Source of the DNA: Eutreptiella sp. 'Long Island Sound 2002'
Lineage: Eukaryota > Euglenozoa > Euglenophyceae > Eutreptiales > Eutreptiaceae
Length of the DNA: 64,000 nt
Direction of reading: 5' to 3'
Assembly: GCA_964036045.1 (NCBI GenBank)
Contig: OZ038388.1
Location: 1,249,501 to 1,313,500 of the forward strand
Shown here: piece by piece, positions 10,580 through 22,984 of the stretch
Position numbering within the stretch: position 1 is the first letter of the stretch
Layout: the number at the start of each line of letters is the position of its first letter
Position numbers and translations under genes: made by a program
The notes under the pieces: model-generated
Databases searched by the model: none
The model's input: only the letters and a program-made list of their open reading frames with translations
What the model was told of the DNA's origin: nothing

Positions 10580-11140
10580 TAAAGAAGGTCCCTACCAGGA
10601 CCGGCCCCCGCTGTGCCCCTTCCGCCTGTAACCCCTTCCGATTTGCTCCTGATCAACGATTGCATTGCTCAAAATCCAAGGTTCCAAATCCAAAAATATA
10701 GACAATAAAATCCTCCTTCAACCCTGAATGGCAACCAGATCCCACAAATACAGCAATAACCCAATTCACAATCCAAATCAGGCTGCGGGCTTTCGTTCAC
10801 ACACCGGTATTCCCACGGTGGCGGGCATGTACAAGAATTGCACCAAGGAAGAAAGCCCTGAAATTGGCATATGAACACAAATAAAGCAAAGTTGGGGAAA
10901 GATGGAAACTTATACAATCACAGCCATAGACCCCTCATTCCCTGGACTCAAGACCTTCCCTTGACTCATCAACATGATGCCCTGAACCAAGTCCAATAAG
11001 ATGGTTAAATGCCACATGTCAAAAGTCATTACATAAACCCCAAAAATGTGTTCACTCCCAAGCCTCTAAATCCTAGCCCAATAGGGGCGGTGGCGTGTCA
11101 TAGCCTAGAGTGGCACTCAGGACCATGCCCTACCCTGACA
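10580..11140 (-). repeat. Candidate 5' LTR of element B
   Basis: About 561 bp between the primer site and a minus-strand TGTCAGGGTAGGG at 11140, a typical LTR start. The minus strand has an AT-rich 'CTATATTTTTG' near 10700 that could serve as a TATA region. No second copy is in the window, so the outer boundary is a guess. Confidence 0.45.
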
Positions 11141-14100
11141 TAACCTTGGTTGGACTTGGAGTCGAATGGGCTTAGAGAAATGACCTATGAGTTTGAACTC
11201 ATAACATGTCAAAAAACTGCCAATTCACACCATATTGGCCATATATCAAAAATATGCTCAAAATTGAAGTTACTACTTATCCGAAGGCTCAAAGCATGCA
11301 TGGAATCGAAGTCTAGTATTCATGGAGGATAGAGACCAAAGGCCAATGCCCATGTACATCGCCACTTTACCCTCGAAACCCCTTCGGATATGGGCGCCAC
11401 GCACTGCCCAAGTCAGCCCATGATTTTGAGACCAATTCTTGTAATCTCTCGTGCGCCAAGCCAAATGGAGTACTCGATCCGGCATATGGTGGTGTTCAAC
11501 TCCAAAGCATATGCCAACATATGAACAACATACCATGGTTCGACTCTCCATAGGCTTCTTGCTGTTTGCTGACCAGGTAAGTACACAAAACGCAAAAATG
11601 AGCAAAAATTGAGGTCAAAAACATGAAAATATGACCAAATACAAAGTTGTCATGATAGTATATCTCTATGCTCACCCATGATATCCGCTCATGATTCAAT
11701 ACACAAATGATTGGAACCATTTGCGAACAATTCCCCCACTTGGATCCCCAATCGGGCGCATGGAGATACCTTCGCCACTAATATCTACATGCCCCATGAA
11801 AATGGGAGTGCACTCATGGATCTCTTTGCCAAACATACCATGAGCAATACATACGCGGTAGACTTGGTCTAGCCCTTTGAATTCCACAATTGAGACATGG
11901 GCAAAACCCTTGTCACGTATGGCTCCCCATCTCTTCGGCCACACGAAGATATATAACATGGGCGTGAGCATATCAAGACATATACCATGCATGTAAAACA
12001 TACCGTCAAAATGTGGCTCCCACCATGATATGCCATGTCCCTCCATGGACATAACTTCACGTTAAAAATACGTAGGAACCCAAGGAAAGTTGCTATGCAA
12101 CCCCAACACTCATGCGGCACACTCGAAAGTCGCATTAAAATATTCGGTTGCACGGTCCAAGAGTTATATATCACTTTATACCCTCTTGACCCTTTTCCCT
12201 TGCTACACCGGGCATGTGTGCGCACCAAAGGCGTTTGATGCTTCCTAAATTAACTTGAGACTAAGGCGCTTGCAACCCAACCTTCCTTATCCTCTTTCCT
12301 CACACTGGCGCGTAGATATGGCCCTTCAAAGTGGTCCCACGATTCACTTTTGTTTCCCTTATATCTCCAAGTCAAATGGGTGGCAAGTATAAGGGAAACC
12401 TGATTCGGGCATAGGGAAAAGAGTATGACCACTCGAAGAAGACAAAATCAAGTGCGGTGATGTCGAAGTCGAAAATCCGATTTCGACATCGCGAAAAATT
12501 CGGAATAAAATTTCGAGTGCTTATTTAGAAAATTGCGGAAGCAACGAACCCTTTGCTGATGAAATGTGACCCTTCAACGGAGTATCCGCCAAAATATCTG
12601 GAAATAACAGTTAACCAATCGGTTAACGCAAAATCGCGAGCCAACTGACAGTCGCCGATACATTGACCATCAGAACACAAGGCTGAAAAGTTACGGAAAC
12701 ATTATGATAATAAAACCCTGTTGATTCTTGATATTCCGATATATAAATCTCCGCTGGCGGTGCCTCGATACTGAATATGGCTGCTCGTAGCCGGAATGGC
12801 CAAACCTATCACACTATCACATCGGGTTAGTTCAGGTGGATGGGAGAGTATGATATCAGCCAATGGCGGCTTGCCGGCACATAGATACACACCCCAAGTG
12901 ACCCCAAGATGGCCACGGGGGTCCGAACCGGCTTCAATGGTCCTGGGTACCCGCTACCATGCGTGGGTATTATCGAGCCCCCCCCAGAGTTTGCTCTAAG
13001 GAGGGGGGTGAAGCGGTACCTAGAACCTATGGCCCATGGCCCGCAGGCCTGTGAGCCGTCACTCCCGTGCGGAAGCCGTTGACACCGGCTGTCAGCGGGA
13101 TATCCCTGTTCTCTAATCCGCGGGATTTGGAATCCGATCCTTAACCATTGAATCAATGTAGGTTTACCATAACTTTATTGTCTCAGGCGATTCTCGGTCG
13201 GAAATCGGTGCAATACCCGATTTCTACCGCGATTTCCAATTGTCGTGAAATCGCCGCAGTCGCGCCGCCTGTCGTCGCCTGTTCCGTGGACTGCATTAGA
13301 TTATTCGGTAATACGATTTCTCTTGAAATTCAGACTGAAACAGTCTTCGAGTGATCCGCAATTTTTTCCTCGATATAACGGATCGCGTCCCCGATTTTTT
13401 CCAGAAAATCTGGGGGACCGAAGGCGCTTTGAACCCCCAAGTGGAATAACAAGGGTTACGAGCGTTCAAGCGCCCAAGGGCGAACTAACGTGCCTCATAG
13501 GCACTGTGTATGAGGTTTTGCCCCCCATAGTCATAGGATGAGGCCAAAGGATCCCAACTCAATAGGCCCAAAGGGTTATTCATTTTGAGTGTTCTCCAAG
13601 AAGTGCGCTTTTTCACGTACTTGGCGTCCAAGTACGTGTAGAAGTATGTTGAGTTGGCGTTTGTCCCACCCTTGCTTGCCTCTACATCCGGGGCATATCA
13701 CTTGTCTTCCCCGGATAGTGCATATATGATCTCCATATATATATATTGGCAATATATTTGGCGTGCATGCTAAAATTCGGCTTTCCGAAGGGAGGTCGAT
13801 TTTCGACCAAAGCACTTGCATGCGTGTTAAGGGACCGAAGTTACATTAGAATATAGGCATACTTTGATCCTAGGCCACTAGGTTGGGTGTAGAAGGCGTG
13901 GGTAGGGTTGTATGCCATTTTTGGTGTCATATCGCGTGCCCATTTGGCGGGTGCACCATTCCGAGACAATCCCGCCAATGGACCCCATATCGCACGAGGC
14001 CCTTCATTGTACTCCCAACCAACACTCGCAAGCCTAACCTTCGTGAAGGGACGCTTGTGGAGTTCTCCCGAAGCAATGCGTTGCGAGCAAGGTGTGTTTT

Positions 14101-16950
14101 TTGCAATCTTCCATTTTTGCATGTGCCCACTTGGGAGGCGACCTTCCAAAGCGCCCCAAGTGGAGCACATAAGTCAATTCGAAGGTCATTGGTGTCAAGT
14201 CATTGTGTTTGGAAGGATTGGTCGATTACTCAATCCAGGCCGAAGATATTATAATATATTTGTGCGCCTTTCAAGGCACTTTTGGGTGTTTTTTCGCCAA
14301 TATTGCTGTTTTTTGCCCGTCATGATGTCAAGTGGCGACCGTGTATCTCAACGTTGCGCCCAATTGACATCATGACCCAAGTATGTTATGAGGGTACATC
14401 CTTCGGTGCCCAACATATCTTGGACCCGGCGAAAAACTCCTCTTGGGCTTGGCGTACGTGGCCGCCCTGTTGGCGATTTGGGACCATCCCAAATCATGGG
14501 CTCACTTGGCGACCCTGCCATTCCCGAAACCGGAGGAGTTGGGCGACGCCCAAAAGATATGTTGGACACATATGACTTGATACCAATCCTATGGCACACT
14601 CCGGTCCAAGTCGGGCATGTGCCTCATTTGCCCCAACCATGAGTGTGCGCATTTTCAGCCATTTTGGGCAATTCTCCACATTTTCTGCGCGCCGTGGACC
14701 ATGTTCAGCACCCTCGTGCACGCAGGAATCATGGACCAATGGACCATATATGACATGGGTGTTATGCATATTGGTCCCCATGGTTCACACACCACGTGGG
14801 CGAAACGGAGCAACCTTCGTTAGGGTGCTAGCCCAAAGTGAGTGTGGGCAATTTTGCCATTTTGGCATTTGTGGACCCAATTGGGATTGTCACCACGCCG
14901 AGTGGCATGGAGATCTTTGAGAGCCAAGGGCATGGGAGTCTCCGTTGGATTCCCGGTGGATCGCGTATGGAATGGCGGATCCGATCTCCAAGCCGGCGTG
15001 GAGATATACTATTGGGAGCACCCCCGAATTTTGGCTCATTTTGAGTAGCCAAAATGACCCCCTTTTGGGACCCCAATTTCGCCCCCCCGTGTGGTCAATT
15101 GGCGGCCCCATTTCTCTATGCCCATGAGGAGCCCGGACCTAATTCCAAGTTGTACACTCAGATATAAGTCCTAGGTCCTGCCTCCTATCCTGTGAGCCAT
15201 TGGCCTTGCCCTGGCCGGGCGAGCCACGCGTGGGAATGACGCCAATTTTGGTGACTTTGGCATCATGACCCCACTTGACGAACCCGTGGTGCCCTGATGC
15301 CGGGACCTCAGAGGGAACCAGGTTGGGTGAGGGCTCAAGGGAGTTCATACTCGAGGGGCATAGGCATAGTTGCCTCGTCCCTACCTCTGGCGGGTCCGGA
15401 CGAGGGGTCAATTTTGGAGATTTTTGAGCTAATATCAGTTTGGGCTGAAACAGCCCATTTTCAGCTACCAACTCCTAGGGGATAATGGCGGGGCCATATC
15501 TCTCGCTCAGAGTGGAGTTGGGACCTGCCGTTAAGGGAGCATAGGGAGCCACTGTCGGTTGGCCTTGGAGCCCCTTGGTTCCCAGGAACTCGCCTGTGGC
15601 TGGGCGGGACACCTCCCCTATTGGCAGGGTTTCAGGGTCCGAACTGAGCAGGGCATGGGTTGTGTTTGAGCCCCCGCCCCCACCAGCCACTGGGAGGGTC
15701 GGATCTGGTATTGGGATATGAGTTGGGACTGAGTGTCTATTGTCCTGTGATGCCCTTACCCCAGTCCAGTCTTAACCCCATGTGTACATATCCTGATGTG
15801 TTGCTGTACATACTTTTGTTCCCTTGTTTCAGAGTGGCAAGGATCCTGAAACGCTTTGTCACATGACACAAGCGCAATGATGCCCCTGTGAGCGTAGTGC
15901 TTTGCCTGCCTGCTCACTTGTGCGTGTCCACCGCAGCGTCCCGTAGCCAGGCCCCCCACGGGAACACGTCAATCACACCAAACAAATATTTCAATGTATT
16001 CTCAACAATGTGGCGTAACGTGCTTGGACTCGATTGTCGCCGCACATTGCTCGGGTGAATGCTTTGAATGCACCGGTACGTGGGTGCTTGCTTCAACCAA
16101 GCGAGAACGTAGTACAGGTGCTCACGGGTGATAGCGTCATTGGGACAACAATATTAATTTTTGTCGTATATTAGTTCGGCAAGAGTCCAAGTAACGCAGA
16201 AGTAACGAGGTATTTTCCCCCACAAGCTTTGACCCAAAAATCGGGGCCATACTCGGGAGATGGTTCAGACATATCGCAAACCGCAAAGCACACCACACAA
16301 AGGAAAGGGGCATGCGCATGAACGGAACGCCTAATTATAACAAACACCTATTGAGCACCAACCAAGCAAAACGAGTTTTGGCCTCTCTATATGATTGTGG
16401 CAAGTGTGCATGGTCCACTTCCCATCTTTGGACCCCAACGCGGCTGGGGCTCGGCCATTCTACACACCCGGTCCTGTCGACACGTGTGAATTTGTTGGGC
16501 CAACAAAATCACACTTTTTGTCCTATTTCAAAAAAACGGGCTATTAACCAGTTTTTTTGCCAAAAAAAACCGGGCTATGAGCTTCGCTCACAACAGCCCA
16601 TTTCTGTTTAACAGAAAAACGGGTTAATCGCCCGTGTTCCTTATAAAAAAATGCATGTACTGGGGCATCTCCATGCATGCTTGTCAACGTTAGTTGGACA
16701 CGGGGACACTACAACACAATGCAACAGCAATTGTGTTGGTGATTGTGCAACTTGACCACTAGGTCCCGATTCCCACACGAGCAAACAACCCGAAACCCCA
16801 TCACGATACATGATGTGCCTTGTTTAAAAAGAAGGAAATGTTACTACACACTCCATGGATGGGTGACATCATCTTGAGATCTTGAGAGAGCAAGGAGAGC
16901 AAGGGAGGTGAGGCAAACATGCATGTACAAAGCAATGAAAGAATATTCAA
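11141..16950. other. About 5.8 kb without a recognisable gene
   Basis: Base composition is mixed and open frames stay below about 155 codons on both strands, with no motif I recognise. The longest protein-like stretch is on the minus strand at 12052-11696 ('GFAHVSIVEFKGLDQVYRVC'), but nothing supports it further. The phrase 'cccacttgg' and similar short motifs recur, so this may be old repeat sequence. Confidence 0.5.
12459..12490. repeat. Short inverted repeat
   Basis: GATGTCGAA (12459-12467) faces TTCGACATC (12482-12490), with a 14-base loop that is itself partly self-complementary (GTCG / CGAT). There is no gene nearby, and its role is unknown. Confidence 0.6.
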
Positions 16951-16964
16951 TCTTTTAAAAGCAA

Positions 16965-17085
16965 TTATGGCTCATGTGTGCTGGCAGGCTAGGTGGCTGA
17001 CTGGGGGCTGGCTAGGTGGATGCCTAGCGTAGGTGGCGGGGTGGCTGGCTAGGTGGCTGGCTAGCCGGCCGAAACCCGCCCCCCC
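16965..17085. repeat. Degenerate GGCTAGGTGGCTG tandem repeat
   Basis: About 120 bases consist of imperfect repeats of 'ggctggctaggtgg', ending just before the small LTR element. Confidence 0.7.
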
Positions 17086-17159
17086 CTTGGCTGGCTCGCC
17101 TCCTATGTGGAAAGTTCACAATACCAAATCACAAGAGTGAGTGCTCCATGAGTCCCTCC

Positions 17160-17717
17160 TGAAGCGGGTTCGGGGAGGTCCGCTAGACTCCCGCTCTGGT
17201 ACCGCCGGCCTCGTTGCCTTTTGCCCGAGCTCTGCTGCTTTCAGTCAACTGATCGAAAACCCTTCGCCTTTGCGATGTCGATTTTTGACCAAATACTCCT
17301 TTTGCATTTTCTCCAAAACTCGTGAACCAGTCCAGTTTCTTGAAAACCCTCCAACACTGTCCTCCATCAGCATAAGACACGGAGCATGAAGACCTTTTGA
17401 AGCAGATTTGGCTCAGTGTTGCACAAATTCTTGTACGGGCCTTGTCCACCCTGACACATTCTGAGCTGCAAAATACAGGGAGGACAGAATGTAATAATAA
17501 AATGCATAAAAACACACAAGGTATTTACACTGCACTGTCAACGGGCGGCATATGCCCTTTTTTCTGTGATCTGACACTGGCACGGGGATTGCGCGTCCCC
17601 TTTTGCGGCGCCTGCGGCTCGGCCTGCCGGTCTGTTGCCGGCCTGCCGACGATCTATTGCCGAGCCTCTCAATAAGCCACTTGGTGGCCAGCAGGGAGGC
17701 ATACCGAATCTGCGTCA
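17160..17717. repeat. Left LTR of the small LTR element
   Basis: 558 bp, TGAAGCGGG...GCGTCA. It carries AATAAA on the plus strand at 17496-17501, which would suit a plus-strand transcript ending in the LTR. It is nearly identical to 18456-19013. Orientation is otherwise undetermined. Confidence 0.85.
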
Positions 17718-18455
17718 CCCCCCTCCTTAGACGCGTTATGTGGCCACTTGCCGACACGACACACACTGCTCCAGGGAGAGGCGAGGCTCGCTGCGGATCT
17801 GTCTCGAAAAAAAAATTCGATTGGATACCCCGTGAACCAAAGGTACACGGTTAACCACCATGCTCAGTGTACACCAGGCACGGGTACAGAAATCCAGCGG
17901 CACAGTGCAGAACCAGGGTGTCACTCAAGCCATCACCTGGTCGCTGGGACGTGGTTGAAACTATCCCTGCTATATATATGGCCATCAGGGCCATACCCGC
18001 ACAGATGCTTAAAAAAAAACCTTAACAGATCTTATCTCCCAACCCAGTCTCCGTGCAGGTCTCATCCAGCGCCCTGATACGCTGGTCCTTCCTCTGTGTC
18101 TTGGGCCTGCATCTCACCGTAGAGAGCAACACCCCCAAGTCTTGACATCGCCCGCACGCTCCGTGGCCTTCAACTGGATTCCCACGCGTCCAGTCTTCCC
18201 CTGTGCCTTGACGCGGCTCCAACAAATTGGTACAGCCGAGCTGGGAACGAAAGTGCCGCGTCGAATTCGACGCTCGTAGCTTTTCGAACTTACTGGGTCG
18301 GCACCGCCGTCGTTAGCGATGGCGCCTCGCCGTTCGGGGCCTTCGCTGGCGCTGCCGCGATCTGCCGTCAAACCTGGTACGTACGCTGACACTGTTCGTC
18401 TCGGCATATCTCCACGTATGGGCTAGAATGAATGGACGTCGGCGTACAAGAATTT
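17718..18455. other. Interior of the small LTR element
   Basis: The 738 bp contain an A-rich run at 18010-18018, a TATATATA near 17970 and a GC-rich second half (about 18050-18400). That half has a structured-RNA look, but I could not match it to any rRNA or tRNA. No ORF of note is present. Confidence 0.6.
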
Positions 18456-19013
18456 TGAAGCGGGTTCGGGGAGGTCCGCTAGACTCCCGCTCTGGTACCG
18501 CCGGCCTCGTTGCCTTTTGCCCGAGCTCTGCTGCTTTCAGTCAACTGATCGAAAACCCTTCGCCTTTGCGATGTCGATTTTTGACCAAATACTCCTTTTG
18601 CATTTTCTCCAAAACTCGTGAACCAGTCCAGTTTCTTGAAAACCCTCCAACACTGTCCTCCATCAGCATAAGACACGGAGCATGAAGACCTTTTGAAGCA
18701 GATTTGGCTCAGTGTTGCACAAATTCTTGTACGGGCCTTGTCCACCCTGACACATTCTGAGCTGCAAAATACAGGGAGGACAGAATGTAATAATAAAATG
18801 CATAAAAACACACAAGGTATTTACACTGCACTGTCAACGGGCGGCATATGCCCTTTTTTCTGTGATCTGACACTGGCACGGGAATTGCGCGTCCCCTTTT
18901 GCGGCGCCTGCGGCTCGGCCTGCCGGTCTGTTGCCGGCCTGCCGACGATCTGTTGCCGAGCCTCTCAATAAGCCACTTGGTGGCCAGCAGGGAGGCATAC
19001 CGAATCTGCGTCA
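18456..19013. repeat. Right LTR of the small LTR element
   Basis: The same length as the left copy and nearly identical. It is followed directly by the CTCC target duplication. Confidence 0.85.
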
Positions 19014-19017
19014 CTCC

Positions 19018-22000
19018 TACTAGTTCCTCAGGTAGCCCTTCATTCACAATCCTTGTACAACTCGTGTCACATTATCGAAGATCAAGGCATCGAAGGTGGC
19101 ACAGAAAATGCATTTTACCAATGGCTCGCACGAGTGATCTAAGGGTATAGCATGCATTCATGGAGAACCAATTGGGGCAGTGGTCACACCTTCGTGTAGA
19201 ATCCGGACGCGTTTGGAGTTTAACATTCACATCAATTCAGGGGGTCACGTGTGGGGCCTGTTTTACCTCCACATGGGTTCACCACACTAGACCTCGGTTC
19301 CATCATTTTCACATGTTTTGTCGGGGGGCACTTTTACAAGGGCACTTTTACAAGGTCGGCACTTTTACAAGACTGTGTGTCAGTTTGCCATCATAGTCTG
19401 TGCACTGAGTAAGCAGCTTACTTAAAGGAGCTCATAGTGGCGTGCTCGGCACATGTAGAGGCATTTGCTTCAGTTGAAAAGATCGCATTTCCATCATCCC
19501 ATAGTGTCCCTTGAGCCATTTGTCCAATCTCTTCGGGATGGTGTTGTCGCCAAGATATACCGTAGGTGACAAAAATGAGGTATGCAAGGTGTCGAACACA
19601 TTGCGTTACAGCTTGGCTACGAAAATTCTTCTCCTTTCGGCACGGTATTCAATCGCACCCGCGGAACTTTGTGCATACCCCGCGGTCATTTCTTAATCGG
19701 TTTCTTTTTGAGTGAGGGTCCTTTCAATTACTGTGACAACAAAACAGGATGAGTGGATGCATGGTGGTACACACACAAGCACACACGAAGGGACGAGATA
19801 TAACAGCATGCGAAATGACACTTTCTTCTCGATGGCCCAGTTTGGCTGCCATCGAAAGAGGTTATTCTGCCGTTTTCTTGACCTCAATCGAGCTCAATTA
19901 AACTCAATCGAGGAATGTGCACATTTGTAGGCGCGTTTACTCGTACCATTTTTTTTGGTGGAGTGCATGCAAAAGATGTCTAAGCGAGGTCGCAAAAATG
20001 ATTGCGCGCTTCACTGGGCAATACAAGCTTGGCGCACCATAACAATGTGCGTAGTATTATGATACACTGCACGAAAACTTAGCCAAGGGCAAAATGTTTC
20101 CGCTACGACGAATGAAACAAGGGCAAAATGTTTCGGCAACAACGAATGAAACATATGTTTGGAAATATGCCGTGACATCATTCCTTGTGCTGCACACTTG
20201 CGTCAAAGACGAGACAACTTCGTACATGGTTGGTGGCTCTTTGTTCTCTATGTGTGTGTGTGCTTCATGTGTGGGGCAACAAAAAGCATCATACGTATTA
20301 TCTAAGACATAGTACACTCTTCAATCCTACGGATACTTCAAAATACAGATGCAACTACAAAATACGGATCTTCGACATCGAAAAATCCATTCACCCAACG
20401 TTGTGCTTCATTGCATGCATGATATGGTGCAGCTTTTTTTTTGGTGTTCATGTATATTGAGGCGACCCTTGCTTTTTGGTCTTGTTGACTTGCAATGACA
20501 AACAAGGTATGTTCTACTTCATGTAGCAGTCTACCTGGGCCACAATTTGCCTTCCCGGGCAAAAGGAGTTGAATTGCCAACGGATTCCCGTTGGTGGATT
20601 TATTTTGCTGTCCGACGCCGCACTCTCAGCATGACAATCACACATGCAAAATTAGAACGAGTGCCTACTTCCTTTTCGCGTTTCGCATGCATACGAGGAA
20701 TCTCATCACGCGGCCGAAAATGGCACGAAATTACCAAAAACGAAAACCATTTCTCAACCTCATTTGGAGAAGAGTGGAGTCACGAAGAACGCACCCCTTC
20801 TCAAAGCGTGCGCCAAATGTCACACGAAATCATCGCTGAAATCATTGGCGGCCGGTCACATTCGAGAGACATTTCGTCACATTCGTGCACCTCGAGAGTA
20901 AAAAATGACACGTTGACCCTCGAGCAACCCTATGAAGAACAACTGCAAATCATGCATTCCGCAAAAGGTGGATTTCGGCATCTTTGCATCTTTGGCGAAT
21001 ACGCTCGTACTTGAAAGACACTTATTTTGAAGGTTTAGGGAACCGCACAGAACAAATCACAACGAAAGAAGGTCAAATAGATTGCTCGAAGAAACATGAT
21101 GCACATTGTTGTTAGTTGATACCATGCCGTGCCATAATGAGATTTGCATGAGTCGTCCCTACGTTGGAAATGATTTGGATCGGCATATTTACGTTGTAAT
21201 TTGCCCTTGACCTTCGCCTTAACGTTGCAGCTTCGTCACCGGTTGCAAAAATACCGAAAATTTCTTCCGAGGACTCCATCCGTCGTTGTGCACTTACGTC
21301 ATGTATCACGGTGCAACGAGTCGAGACAATTTTTTTGATAAGCTTCTCGTTGAAGATCGCGGCAGGTAAAATCGGCCACAAAACAAGAAAACCAAGAATG
21401 AAAAGCACGCATCCACGCAGAGAGAAAAATGCAAAATGCTTCTTCGACCTGCATATAAGAGGGTATTTGCATCTTGGCACGGAGCCTAGGAAATGCCCAT
21501 CAAACCACGCACACAAAGAGGAAATTTGCCCTACCGATTTGGAAATGACAATCTCCAATTTTCTTTCTTACCGATTCTTCACAATCGTGGTTTTTACTTT
21601 TTCGTGACATTTATGTGTCCTCTCAATAACCCCAATCTTGCACCGACCCCACATCCCTTAATATTGGTAGGTGAAAACTTGAAGCGCACATGAATTTGTG
21701 AGCAACCTTTCTTGTGCCCTCGGTGTGCCCATTAGTCATGTTATGTGGATGCGACATGTGCATGATGCAACCTTTTCCCTGTTTCTTGCTCATCATCACT
21801 TCAACATTGTGTAACTTCAAGTAGAAGCCGCATGATGGTGAAATCCGGGGCTCTGGTATGCGTGATGTGTGCTGATGAACGTAGCTTTCTCACCCACCTC
21901 CTTGGCTTGTAATGTTAACGTGTAGGCGAATACTGGGAATTGCTTTCTCAACTTTTCGCATACTTTTTAAGCTGTTAAGCCTTTGCTCGTGTCATTGCTT

Positions 22001-22870
22001 TGCATTGCATTGCGTTGAAGTAGAACCAATTGCACACAAGATCATTCCTTGAACCACCAAGCCCGACATAGCAAGGTCGTCTCGTTTCATCATTCCAAGC
22101 CGCAACATAACAACTGCGATAGCGCATGATCAATAATTTCGAATAAGATGATTGCACTCCTTGACCACTTGACAAGTCGGCCACCATACTTGCTCGCTCG
22201 CTAAGCTCCACTGCACTTTCCGAGTGTTAGTTTTCAATTTTTTTCGTCGGCTCGCACCATACCCCGCTCGCGAGGCATCCTCTTGGATTATTCATTCTCG
22301 GAGCAATGCTCTTCGATCTATGCGTGCCAACGTCCATCGTGCGATACTGTGGTAATTGTTGGACGGGCCCGTCATGATACATGCATCGATTGGGTGGTAC
22401 CAGTTGCCTCGTGAGATGGTTATTGGCTTGTCGTTCCATCAAATCATCACATCAAATAAGAACACCAAGAAGGTTCGGCTATCTCGCAAAAGCCAACCTA
22501 GCAATCCGCGGTGCTAGCACCTATTTGCTCTACATGTGAAACACTGGTACTAGCGAGAAGGCAATCAAAAACCGAACAACAAACAACAAAAATACTCAAT
22601 TTCATACAGAACACACATGTAAACAACGTAAACAACATAAACACGTATTTCATGATAACTCTATGTAATAGCAAAGCCAACTCAAGCAAACAAACGTCGG
22701 AGAGCCCTTAAATGAGCCGAAACGAATTTCATTTTGGCTGTTTCGCTTCCAAGATGCCCGTAAACCAAACCGGCATTCCACAACACGAGTCCCGCGTCCC
22801 TACGTGTGTGTGAGCAAGGGAAAGAATTGCTCTTTGCTCCCGCTTGTTTCTTCTGATCAGAGTGATGTTG
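19018..22870. other. Intergenic, no gene recognised
   Basis: Both strands carry only short frames without motifs. The sequence holds a triple 'cacttttacaa' near 19330-19372 and CA-rich patches near 19770. It may contain regulatory sequence for the gene at 22985, but I see nothing specific except the palindrome at 22878. Confidence 0.5.
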
Positions 22871-22877
22871 ATATCTA

Positions 22878-22901
22878 GTAGAACCGTATTTACGGTTCTA
22901 C
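22878..22901. repeat. Perfect 11-bp palindrome upstream of the DUF4239 gene
   Basis: GTAGAACCGTA and TACGGTTCTAC are separated by two bases, 84 bp before the ATG at 22985. It could be an operator-like site or an mRNA hairpin in the 5' leader. This is inferred from position only. Confidence 0.6.
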
Positions 22902-22984
22902 CCACATACCACACTGAAGATGATGGTGGTCGCACGTTGCAGTGCAAACGGCACAGCAATGCGAACAATTTACATAAGTATGCG

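Larger units (their letters stand above)
4332..11140 (-). mobile_element. Ty3-like LTR retrotransposon B, interrupted and decayed
   Basis: Reading leftward: candidate 5' LTR (11140-10580), perfect tRNA-iMet-type primer site (10579-10568), frameshifted gag (10359-7605), and pol (7604-4332) with protease, Dam-like domain, RT and RNase H. Pol stops at 'GKDNTVAD', just where 'ALSR' and the integrase would normally follow. No integrase or 3' LTR follows in the window, because element A begins there. It is related to A in layout but clearly diverged in sequence. Confidence 0.85.
17160..19013. mobile_element. Small non-autonomous LTR retrotransposon (TRIM-like)
   Basis: Two 558-bp direct repeats (17160-17717 and 18456-19013) start TG and end CA. 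They flank a 738-bp interior that has no coding capacity. The whole is bounded by CTCC at 17156-17159 and again at 19014-19017, a 4-bp target-site duplication. Only a few differences between the repeats are apparent (for example near 17587), so insertion was fairly recent. I see no clear primer-binding site after the left LTR or polypurine tract before the right one, so mobilisation would need help from another element. The size suits the TRIM class. Confidence 0.85.

Noticed and set aside
17183-17515. 110-codon ORF duplicated in both LTRs
   Set aside because: It lies wholly within the LTR copies and has no recognisable domain. The duplication is explained by the LTRs.
18050-18400. rRNA fragment inside the small LTR element
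   Set aside because: The GC-rich structured look suggested rRNA, but I could not match any conserved rRNA segment.
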